DNA from: Lampris incognitus | Taxonomy: Eukaryota; Chordata; Actinopteri; Lampriformes; Lampridae | Direction: 5' to 3' | DNA: 64,000 bases | Assembly (NCBI RefSeq): GCF_029633865.1 | Contig: NC_079216.1 | Coordinates: 16,714,505 to 16,778,504 of the forward strand | Part shown: one piece after another, positions 20,045-30,900 of the stretch | Numbering within the stretch: position 1 is the stretch's first letter | How the letters are laid out: each line of letters begins with the position of its first letter | Program-made: the position numbers and the translations under genes | Notes under the pieces: generated by a model | The model's database searches: none | Seen by the model: only the letters and a program-made list of their open reading frames with translations | What the model was told of the DNA's origin: nothing

Positions 20045-20205
20045 AACTGTAGCGAATTCGGGGGACAACGCAACCGCAGGAACTGCCGCGGCCGGGAAGC
20101 GAACCCGTATCGCCCGCACCGCAGGAGACGTCGCTAACCGCTAGACTAAAGGGTCAGACCCGCGAGCCAGCGTGTCTTCTTATCCATGCACGTTACAGGA
20201 TTTCC
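20045..20205 (-). repeat. tRNA-derived SINE-2 copy
   Basis: Read on the minus strand it has TAGTCTAGCGGTTAGCGACG, an A-box-like segment, and GGGTTCGCTTCCC, a B-box-like segment, spaced as in a tRNA, followed by a GC-rich body ending CCCGAATTCGCTAC. A related copy lies at 41556-41715. It is a retroposed tRNA-like sequence, not a working tRNA gene. Confidence 0.7.
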
Positions 20206-20665
20206 ATGACAAACAAACAGTAAAAGCCAGACCCACAAGTAACGACTGCAGCAACACGCTGCCTCAGCACGTGTCTCTGGATGTGTGCGGTCAAAAACGA
20301 ATAACCTTCCGGGCGGAACACCTGACCAGACAAAGATTGGTTCCTATTTATACAATAGCGCGCTACTTGGCTCCGACAGCTGTAATAACAGGGATGATCG
20401 GTGACTCGTTGTGCAGATATGAATTTGATAAGAAAGGATCTGCAGGGGTAGCTGAAGTTGAAGAGCTAATTTTGTTTATGATCTCAACCTTACTGCAGAA
20501 GTCTAGAAACTCATGGGCCATGAATGGCGACCAGCTAATAGATGGCTGCTTTTTGGTAAACTTAGCTAGTGTCAAAGAGAACTCTGGGGTTGTGTTTATT
20601 AATATCAAGCAAGAGACATACGCCGCTTTTGCAGCAGATAAAGCACGCTTGTATTTCAATAAACA
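20206..20665. other. Unassigned stretch between two SINEs
   Basis: An open frame covers 20172-20870, but it starts inside one SINE and ends inside another, and its middle shows no domain or splice support. I therefore do not call a gene here. Confidence 0.4.
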
Positions 20666-20667
20666 AT

Positions 20668-21085
20668 CATGCCAAAGGGCATCCGGGGATCGCCGGTTCG
20701 AATCCCCGCGTTACCTCCGGCTTGGTCAGGCATCCCTACAGACACAATTAGCCGTGTCTGCGGGTGGGAAGCCTGATGTGGGTATATGTCCTAGTCGCTG
20801 CGGTAGCGCCTCCTCTGGTCGGTCGGGGCACCTGTTCTGGGGAGAAGGGGAACTGGGGGAAATAGCGTGATCCTCCCACGCGCTACGTCCTCCTGGCGAA
20901 ACTCCTCACTGTCAAGGGAAAAGAAACGGCTGGCGACTCCCCATGTATCGGAGGAGGCATGTGGTAGTCTGCAGCCCTCCCCAGATCGGCAGACGGGGTG
21001 GAGCAGCGACCGGGTCAGCTCAGAAGAGTTGGGTAAATGGCCGAATACAATTGAGGAGAAAGGGGAGGGGGGATAAAAACAAAAA
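20668..21085 (+). repeat. SINE-1 copy (tRNA-derived, ~410 bp) lacking its A-box region
   Basis: GGGCATCCGG is followed directly by GGATCGCCGGTTCGAATCC, so about 40 bases that carry the A-box-like segment in the sister copies are missing. The B box, the conserved body (GGTAGCGCCTCCTCTGGTC, CTGGCGACTCCCCATGTATC) and an A-rich tail are present. Confidence 0.85.
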
Positions 21086-21129
21086 AAACAAAAAACACTC
21101 CCGCCAAGATGGGTGAACAACTTCCAATT

Positions 21130-21730
21130 TTGATTTTCGCCATTTATGTTCCAGTCTCCTGCAGGCCCACATAAGAGCACGTGTCTCGTCGTTAAACCAG
21201 GGTGTAGGCCTCTTTAGTCCACTCGCTCAGGTAGTGAGAGGTGCAACTGAATCGAGGAAACTAGAGAGGGTCACATTTAAATTATTAGTGAAATTTTCAA
21301 GAGTCTGTCTTTACAGTGAAAGTAGCAAAGACTTCAGGCAGCTGCTGGCCAAATGCAACGGCAGTAGACCAACCAGTGCAGCAAGTGGCCATTACATCTG
21401 TGCTGACATTAACAGGACAAGCCAATAATGCCTCAAATTTAATGAGAAAATAATCTGACAGAAGATGTGTTTGGCAAGACAGTCAGATCAGAAATAGCTA
21501 TCCCTTTAGATAAAACCAAATCAAGGGCGTTACCACTGCAGTGAGTTGACTCGAACAAACTGGGCTAACCCAAAAGTACCAACAAGTGCCAGAAAGGCTT
21601 TATTCAGATGAATATTGAAATCACCAAGAATTAGGATCTCATCAGAATGAGTAACGAGGCCTGAGATATATTCTCCAAATTCTTGAAGAAATAGAAGGGC
21701 CAGGAGGTCAATAGAGTATCACAATGTGGA
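21130..21730 (-). mobile_element. LINE ORF2 endonuclease fragment
   Basis: On the minus strand the sequence from about 21660 reads LGDFNIHLNKAF and then FGLAQFVRVNS, the late AP-endonuclease region of L2/CR1-type LINEs. Near 21210 it reads TPWFNDETRALMWACR, the linker before RT. Frame breaks are frequent, and neither the RT core nor the 3' end follows. Confidence 0.7.
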
Positions 21731-21867
21731 CTGAGCAGAGTCTGTTTGTGGCTGAGGGAGATGGACTTAAAACAAGAGCCTAAAAGGATCTGAATCGTTC
21801 TAATTTTTTTTTAAATTTTAATTAAAACCACACTGTTTGTGCCAGGGGATCCGATCCTTGGGGTGGA

Positions 21868-21897
21868 CCAACTTCTGGTGCAGCGCTGCGCCAGAAG
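21868..21897. repeat. Near-perfect 28-bp palindrome
   Basis: ACTTCTGGTGCAGCGCTGCG followed by CCAGAAGT is its own reverse complement except at one mirrored position pair. The surrounding sequence (21780-22690) has no coding signal that I can support. Confidence 0.6.
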
Positions 21898-22704
21898 TTC
21901 AAGAAACTACTTGTTTTTAAAGCTGTGCTCTAAAACAACTAATATTAAGTAACCTGTATTTACACCTGCAGTTTATACCAGTTAAATCATGATTCTCTGG
22001 TTGGTGAGTTGATTCTATCAACAACAACCCCTCCTCCCTGTTTCTGGAGTTGTATCTACTACCAAACTATCCTGTTACTTTTAACTCGCAACAGAGAGAG
22101 TGTCTCAACAAGAGTAAAGGTGGTATACCATCACTTATTTTTTCATTGATGAGGGATCAGTCATGTGGTCGAGAACATCCCTGCAGAAACAGGGCTAAGG
22201 AAGAGAAACAAGCCAGTGATGTACACAATCAGCCCCTGCACATACATTTCTCTCCAAACAAACATAAAAAAGAATTAGATCAGGGGATCAAATGTTAACA
22301 GTTTTTTGCTTTGATATTAGATTGTAAAATGACTGTAAACATCAACAGACTGTAAACTGCTGATTAACACCGTCGATATGCCCGATGGCACGACACAGAG
22401 AACAAACACTACCACACAAGTACCTTTCTGTGGTGGATGATTGAGGTAACAGTCAAAGTCAGTGATGTAGTGGAAAATAAAATCGTAGGTAAACCATAAT
22501 CTTCAGTTAGTGACCATCGTCAAGCTGCCAAATAGCAGTATGGGTGATATTTTCAGGGAGAAAAAAAAACGACTAATTAATTTTCAAGAACTTACATCTG
22601 TTTGATACAATTTTCTTTGATGTATAGTATGAACTGATGTAATGAAGCTTTGTCAGACGTGAAAAAAAAGTGGGTACACTGTAGTCTACAAATAAAAAGG
22701 TAGG

Positions 22705-23111
22705 AGGGCATCCGGGCAGCGTAGCGGTCTATTCCGTTACCTTCCAACATGGGGGTCGCCAGTTCGAATCCCCGTATTACCTCCGGCTTGGTCGGGCATC
22801 CCTACAGACACAATTGGTTGTGTCGGGTGGGAAGCCGAATGTGGGTATGTGTCCTGGTTGCTGCACTAGCGCCTCCTCTGGTCAGTCGTGGGGGGGGGGA
22901 CAGCATGATCCTCCCACGCGCAACGTCCCCCTGGTGAAACTCCTCATTGTCAGGTGAAAAGAAGCGGCTGGAGACTCCACATGTATTGGAGGAGGCATGT
23001 GGTAGTCTGCAGCCCTCCCCGGATCGGCAGAGGGGGTGGAGCAGTGACCGGGACAGCTCGGAAGAGTGGGGTAATTGGTCAGATACAAATGGAGACAAAA
23101 AGGGGGGGGGG
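22705..23111 (+). repeat. SINE-1 copy with 13-bp target-site duplication
   Basis: A full-length tRNA-type head (GCAGCGTAGCGGTCTATTCC, GTTCGAATCCCCG), the common body and a G-run tail are present. It is flanked by ATAAAAAGGTAGG at 22692-22704 and 23112-23124, which fixes the insertion limits. Confidence 0.92.
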
Positions 23112-23124
23112 ATAAAAAGGTAGG

Positions 23125-24004
23125 GAACTGTGTTCAGATGCGTTCATCCTCCACTCCACTGGTCAAAGCAGACAGCTGCTAGCAAAGGTTTGAGGTTGTG
23201 TTTACCTACATAGAAAACAAGACGTAGTGAAAACCTCGATTTTTACACCAACATAATGCTATAAGGTTGTAAAAATAAAACAAAACTCTGCACACCCCAA
23301 CCAAGTCTACATCAACAACTGAGAGAGTCAATTAAAATCAGTGTTGAGTCACAGTAATACTATTTACCTGTAAAGTGTGACGTGCAACAGAACAAATAAC
23401 TATTTTAATTCCAGCAAAAGAACTGTAACAGACTCCTATTTACATATTCACTTTTCACACAACTGGTAAATCTTCTCTCGCTTTACTCAGGGACTATCTG
23501 AGCCAGCTTGGTGTAGAGTAAAAAGAAATGCTTTTTTCACTGGGTCATGATTTTCTACTAGTTTGATTACACCATACTAAAGGATGACAATGACACTGGA
23601 GATACACATTATTCTTTTACCCTGACCGGCAAAACGTTGTACCAACTTTTGAATGAAAGGGAAGGAATGACTGTCTTAACGGGATGCACAGGCAAATTAC
23701 TACCATGAGTATTGTTATGACTCTTCCCAAGGAGTCGTGAGTATGATAGCAAGTATTCAGTAGCAAAGTATTAAGTATTGAGTAGCAAAGAATTACTTTT
23801 GAAAAGTGAAAATGATTAAGTGTTTCTTCTTGAGTAACAACCCCAACACCTGAAATAACATACGAAATCAACATCACGGCTTAAAGTTTTCTGTAAAAAT
23901 AGAGCACAGGCCAGGTCTAAGAGTGCACAGGGTGACCACGCACACCATATAAACTCCAAACCGGGAACGGGAGGGTCAAGCAGGAACATGTGGAACATCT
24001 GTCT
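23125..24004. other. Region downstream of mlkl, no gene recognised
   Basis: This includes the presumed 3' UTR of mlkl (below 24005 on the minus strand). I found no clear AATAAA on the minus strand within it and no coding exon. Confidence 0.4.
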
Positions 24005-24054
24005 TTAGTCCTCTTCTAACTGCTCCACCACTTTGCGCAGTTTGTCCACCACCA
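24005..24054 (-). CDS. mlkl: mlkl coding exon 10: last helix and stop
   Basis: A 50-bp exon after CTCTTCTGCAG, reading [16 protein letters not shown] and TAA. It joins exon 9 in phase and makes the total coding length divisible by three, which is the main support for linking it across the 9.9-kb intron. Confidence 0.9.
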
Positions 24055-27000
24055 CTGCAGAAGAGAGAAGGACAAAGAATGAAAGCATCAACAGGCTGAA
24101 GCAAAGGCAAAAGACAAGAAACGACTATCCTTCTTTCACTTTGCCCTGAACTTTTATAGTAAGTCTTGTAAAGACCTCCTGCACTGAACCATGCATCAGA
24201 CCATACTGTGAAAGTCTGTTTTTTTTTTCAGCCTCATTATAATCAGTGGTATATGTTCAGACAGGGACAGACCAAATCCTGTGTACCTCTCAAGATAGGT
24301 GCTCTCTTAATTTCAGCCAAACTGAATTATCTTTCATTTGGTAATTGTTTCCAGTAGGATTCTTCCCCTCTCACACCCTGTGAGATGACCGCCCTTCTAT
24401 CATTGTACAAGATGCTGTACATGTCTTTGAGCGGGGGTCAGGGTTATCTGAACACTGGAACACAGTAGTTGATAACAGCATAATGATTCTCGTTTTGAAT
24501 ACTAATTTAAAAAAGCATGATAGAAACAGCAAATACAGCATCCAGGTGGCGTGGCGGTCTATTCCGTTGTCTACCAACATGGGGATTGCTGGTTTGAATC
24601 CTTGTGTTACCTCTGGCTTGGTCAGCTGTCCCCACAGAAACAATTGGCCGTGTCTGCAGGTGGGAAGCCGGATGCGGGTATGTGTCCTGGTTGCTGCACT
24701 AGCACCTCCTCTGGTAGGTTGGGGCGCCTATTCGGGGGGAGGAATGACTGGGGGGAATAGCGTGATCCTCCCATGCGCAACGTCCCCCTGGTGAAACTCC
24801 TCACTGTCAGGTAAAAAGAAGTGACTGGCGACTCCACATGTATCGGAAGAGGCATGTGGTAGTCTGCAGCCCTCCCCAGATCGGCAGAGGGGGTGGAGCA
24901 GCAACCAGGACGGCTCAGAGAGTGGGGTGATTGGCCAGGTACAATTGGGGAGAAAAAGGGGGCAAACTAAAAAAAAAGAAAGAAAAAAAAGAAAGAAACA
25001 GCAAATACCAAATAGATCCCCAAAATTCACATAAAGGTTTTTATGGTCGCCTGAGGTGGATGAACTTTTCATTCAATAAATATAAGTATGATAAATTGCA
25101 GTGGAATTGCATCTGCTGAATGGAAAAACAAAATTCAAATTGAATTCAATCACATGATCATCTGTCTCTTAATTGTAACGTCACATGGGCACCGGCAGAT
25201 ATTAAAAGGTGAACAGAGGAAAAGAAAATGTTCCCTTGTCTGATTTAAGAAAGCAAGGACACAGTGTCATCGATGTGAAGCATCACTGTTGTGAACTGAA
25301 CGAGACAAAATCATTGTGTTAAAGGGACCCAATGTAGTCGTCCTTGTAAACATGTTTGGTTTTGTTTGCATTCAACATTTCTGACCTGACCACCTTGTGT
25401 GTGTTCTTGGAGCCTAATAAACGTGTTTCACACAAAGATTTATTATGTAATGTTTTGAAACCGGCATTATTTACAACCGGTTGATTTGTTGAATATTGTT
25501 GAATTGTCAAGTTAAATTAGTACACTACTACCACCAAATGTCGACTTGAGTGTGACCAAGTGAAATGAGTATAAAACCTTATTAACCATTCTTTTAATTG
25601 ACATCAAGTAGTTGAGGAAAATACACTTTATCCTGGTTGGCTATCAGACAATTTGTTGTGTGGCTAGCAACAAGATGTTTTCAGCAAAAGTAATATCATA
25701 CGAAGTTAGTGATCATGTACCCGGCTAACGCCAGCTGCAGTTTATTGCTCAAAGTATGTAAATTAGCCCATTTAGTATTACTACTAATTAACCCAGCCAC
25801 TGAGAATGTACAAGTCAGCATATTCTTAGTGCTGATCCCAAGCCTGGATAAATTGGGAGGGTTGCGTCAGGAAGGGCATCCGGCGTAAAACCTTTGCCAA
25901 ATCAAATATGTGGATAATAAATCAGATTTCCATACCGGATCGGTCAAGGCCCGGGTTACCAGTGCCTGCCAACGGTACTGTTGGCCACTGTGAATTTTGT
26001 GAAAAGGATGGACATAGCTGTGGTGAAACCGTGAATACATATATTTCAAGAAGAGGGAGAAACACAAGGTGACATATAAGAGTGGAGGAAGGTGCACACA
26101 GGTGGACTATATCTTATGCAGCAGATGCACAAGTCCTTAATGCACTAATGCGAAGGCCACAGAATCACATACAGACCCCAAATCACCATGACGTAATATA
26201 ATCAAATCAATGATGTAATCAATGTCATCAAACAGGCAATTCATAATATAGCAGAGTTCCCAAATATGGTAGGAGCAATCGAAGGGACACATGTTTTTAT
26301 GGCACTGGTGACATTTAGATTAACAAGGCTGCGCTTGTGCCACTATCTTGCCCAGCTTTAGTAGATACTGCACTAAATTGGCCACCCCCATGAACACTTA
26401 TTCGGTCAACCCACTTTAACCCTCTTGCATTCCCTCTCCCATGGCTGACTACACTAAGATTGAATTTACACTGGATGGAATTACAATGGAATTTTCCCTC
26501 TGTTGGAAGGCAAAATAGAGACACACGTCAAAATAGAGGCAAATGGCAAAATAGAGACATACGTCGGTCTAACAGAGAGAACATTCAAAAAAAGGTTTAA
26601 TGCACACATGTGTAGCTTTAGAAACAACAGTTTAAAGAATGTAACATCTTTAAGCCGTTATATATGGTAATTGGCGGATGGAAATATTAATTATTCAACC
26701 ACCTGGAAAAACCCTCTCAAAGAACAGGGCATATTCAACCAGTAGTAAAATGTGCAACCTATGTCTCACTGTAAAGACGGCTACATTAAATAACAGGAAT
26801 TAATTTGCCAGCAGTTGCAGACATATATATAAGCATCTATTTTGTAATTATAAATAAATAATGCCGATAGAAAAATACCGTTAACATTATATGTAACCCC
26901 CCACTGGATGGTTAGCGATCACATGTTTTTGAATTTTTGGATGTAGGCACATCCCCCTTCCCCATTGGACGTTGTGCACATGATGTGCATGACGAGGCAG

Positions 27001-27844
27001 TTAATATGTTATGTTATGTTATGTTATGTTATGTTCTTTCCCGTGTGCTTTATTGACAGCTGATGATTGCTTATGGAATGAAGCAGGCTTGTACTGTCAA
27101 TTAAAGAATTTCTTGAATCACTGGATTTTATGTAAATGTACTAGAAGAACCCCGCTACATTGTAGCGGTTTGGTTATCCACCCATCTAAATCTACCTCCT
27201 CTTCATCCTGCCAGCTAACCGCCTTCCCCCTGCCCCTAACCCCCCCCCCACTCCAACTCCCTCCCCCCAAATGCTCAGAATCATCTGAAATGCCGAGAAA
27301 AGTGGTTTACCCCCCCACTCCAACTCCCTCCCCCAAATGCTCAGAATCATCTGAAATGCCGAGAAAAGTGGTTTTTAGCCATTTTTAGAACATGCATATT
27401 TTGCATAATTATGCATAATTATTATAATTACATTTTAATTTTCTGCTATTTTTCTGGTCCTCTCTGAAACAATACCTACCACCTCCAAAAAAATTAGGAT
27501 CATAAGTGCATTTTTGCAAAAATGCATATATTTTGCATAATGCCAAAACATTTCGAAGTCCCAGAAATTTTTTATATAGGTGAAAAAAATCAAAGATGCT
27601 CAGAATCATCTGAAATGCAGAGAAAAGTGGTTTTTAACCATTTTTATAAAAATGCATATTTTGCATATTTATGCATAATTATGCATTTTTAATTTTCTGC
27701 TATTTTTTATAGGTGCCCCTGATCATCCCCAATAACCTCCCAAAAGAATCAAGGCCCCAAGTGCTTTAGTTTGGCCATTTATAGACTCTCACACAGACAC
27801 ACACCACACACCAGACACACATTGTGAAAATACAGGGGTAGATA

Positions 27845-27914
<70 letters not shown>

Positions 27915-30900
27915 ACACACACACACACACAATGAAAGACAGGCCCTGGTTGAAGAAGTATAGCAAGATGTCCATAAGTGAGGCCCTGGAAACTGCCAAA
28001 CAAAGGCTTACAGCTCTGGCCATCAGGCTGAAGAGATACACTAGAGATGTAGAAGCCGAAAGAGTAAATGGCCTGTTTCTCAAAGAACCATCCAAAGTGT
28101 ACTCCCAGCTGCAGAGTAACAAGGGAAAAACTTCAGACCCACACAGAGCAGAGACTGAGCGATAGTGGAAGGATATATGGGAAAAGGAGGCATCACACAG
28201 CACCAATGCCCAGTGGCTGGTGGGCCTAAGAGCAGACCAGAGTATTATCCCAGAACAAAAACCAGTTATCATCACAACCGCCACCATCCAACAACAAGTC
28301 TCAAACATGAAGAGCTGGACTGCACCAGGCCCTGACATGATTCACACCTACTGGTTGAAGAAGCTAATGGCACTCCATGAACGCCTGGTGACACAGATGA
28401 ACCAGCTGCTAACACACACTAAGGGCTGAGGGAAGAACTAGATCCGATGTGGAAGGTAGTCCCAAAGGTAATAGGAGCACTAGGGATTGTGATCTCCAAA
28501 CTGGGACAGTGCCCCCAGCAGATTCCAGGGACAACATCTGAGGTCTCTGTCCAGAAGAGTACAGTCCTAGGAACAGCTAAGATACTGCATAGAACCTTCA
28601 AACTCCCAGGCCTCTGGTAGAGGACCTGAGCTTGAGGAAGACAAAAACCACCCAAAAAAGGGTGAGAGAGATTTTCTTTGATGAGGTGAGGCGGATGCTG
28701 CAGGCACGCAAGATCGTGTACGCCCTGCGATATCCAGCCACGAGGACCTTAACGCTTAACAAGCGGCGACACGAGTTCTCCAGCCCGGCGGAAGCTAAGC
28801 TCTTTCTCAGCCGCCTGGGAGATAAAACAGCGGCCTCTGCGGAAAGAGGTGCGCTCACTGATGGCGAGGATTAATTTGGGATTTCGAGACCTTGGCTAAC
28901 TGACATTGACATTGAATTGACATTGATACAGCAACAACTCTTATTCGTTTGGTGTAGAGAGCACCCGCAGAAAACAGGACCACGATGTCACCATGTCTGG
29001 GCGGGACTGTATTGAGTGGAAAGCCCAGCAAAAGGTAGGCAGCCTAACCGGTGGACTTCATTTTTCTTTGCTGCTGACCAGCATGACAAGATGTGGGTAA
29101 CGTAAAGTTTGTCCTCCCTCTACAGGTTAGCTGGGTAGCTTACACTACAAGCATTGTATTTGCTTATACTTGTAACGTGACAGTTGAGTTCATAATTATT
29201 ACCGGTAGACCATGTCTTGTTTTTTTGTTTTTTTTTTAATCATGTCATTATTTCCACCGGCATGTATAAATAGCTACGGTCTATGGTAGGTGGGGGGCAA
29301 AAGAGATAGGAAAGCCTATAGGGGATATTAACTGGGGCTCTCTGGTATTAATCTGAGGTCGTTGCTGTAGGTCTACTTGTTTATAGAAACAGGAATATGT
29401 TAGCCAGGAGGTAGGGACTAAGGACAATCAATCATTTTGCAGCCTGAGTAGGCCTGCCAAACATTATGCAATCACTAAGTTGTGTGTTAAGGAGTGAGGG
29501 TTGAGTCAGTTGGCTAGCCAGTAGTGGAGCCTTCGATGGGATCAACCAGTTCCATGGACTCACTAAAGTTAAACTATGGGAATGACTGGCATGGGGGCCA
29601 GCTAGTTTTCAGTTTTGTTTTTCTTTTTTTGTCTGTTGTGTCTTTTAGTCTTGTAGGTTATGCTCATGTTATGTGTCCGATGTCTAGCCATAATGAGTCT
29701 ACTAATACAGGCAGTAGGCCTACTAATTGCAATGCAAGTAGGCTATATATTTTTCAGATCCGAGGGATAAATGCATATAGGGCAACTTTTATTTTTTATG
29801 GGGATACTTCAATAATTCAGTATGGGTTTACTTAAAATTGTATCTTGGAATATAGCGGGGTGCACACATGTTATTAAAAGGAAAAAAATCCTAACATTTC
29901 TCAAACAGAAAAAGGCTGATATATATTCAGGAAACACATTTGAATGAGAAGGAATATGGCAAATTGAAATGAGACTGGGTGGGACAGGTTTATTACAGCA
30001 CATTTGCTGCTAGGAAGAGAGGGGTGATTATTCTTGTTAAGAGGAACGTAGACTTCCAAGTGCTGAAGCACATCTCAGATAAAGAAGGTAGATGGGCCAT
30101 CTTAGATGCTATAATGGAAGGCTAAAGAGTGACAGTGACTAATATCTATGGTCCGAATTCAGTATCGCCAGACTTTTTCCATGATGTCTGCAATATAATT
30201 AGAAATGTGGGGAATGACAATATAATTATAGGGGGAGAATTCAACCAGGTTAGAGATCTGAAACTGGACAAATCCTCTCAATCAAGCCGACCCAGCTATA
30301 GGTCTGCATCAATGGCCGCAATAGAGTTGATGATGGAAGAACTGGGACTTATTGATATATGGCGGTTATTACACCCACAAGAAAGAGAGTATACTTTTTT
30401 CTCTCACCCCCATGCCACATATTCTAGGATTGATTATTTTCTTATATCTAGGGCTTTCGTTAACCAAGTGCTTAGTGCTACAATTGGCAATATAGTTTTG
30501 ACGGATCATGCACCTGTGGATGTAGTTATGTCCCCTCAAGAAAATGAGGAACGGGTGTTAAGGTGGCGCTTTGATAATTTCAGGTTAAATGGAGAAGAAT
30601 ATTGTACATTTGTTAAGATGGTGATGTGTGAATTCTGGGAATTTAACGAGGGCTCAATTTCAGACTCCAGGATGATGTGGGATGCCTTTAAAGCATATGT
30701 AAGGGGGCGTCTTATACAACACAGTGCGCTTGCTAAAAGAGCAGAAAATGAAAAGATGCTTAAACTAGATAAAGACACAAAAAAGCTTGAGAAATAGCAT
30801 ATACAGCAACCAGACCCAGAAACGTGGCGTAAACTTAATAAATTAAAATTTGATTTGAATAACATTTTACAAAGGAAGGCCACATTAGCGTTGTTTTATG

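Noticed and set aside
20172-20870. Open frame of 232 residues on the plus strand
   Set aside because: It begins in SINE-2 and ends in SINE-1, shows no domain, and no splice or codon support was found for the middle.
22745-22775. tRNA-like A and B boxes as a tRNA gene
   Set aside because: They recur in every SINE-1 copy with target-site duplications, and the acceptor stem is not complete.
27240-27700. CRISPR-like array
   Set aside because: Only three irregularly spaced blocks in a vertebrate intron; spacing is 66 and 259 bases and there are no spacers of equal size.
27766-28338. Long minus-strand frames rich in Val-Cys
   Set aside because: They are translations of the (CA)n microsatellite; the same applies to the frames at 51025-51434.
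29524-29835. Plus-strand frame with a hydrophobic segment as a membrane protein
   Set aside because: It occupies the non-coding stretch between ORF1 and ORF2 of the L1-type LINE and overlaps the ORF2 start.
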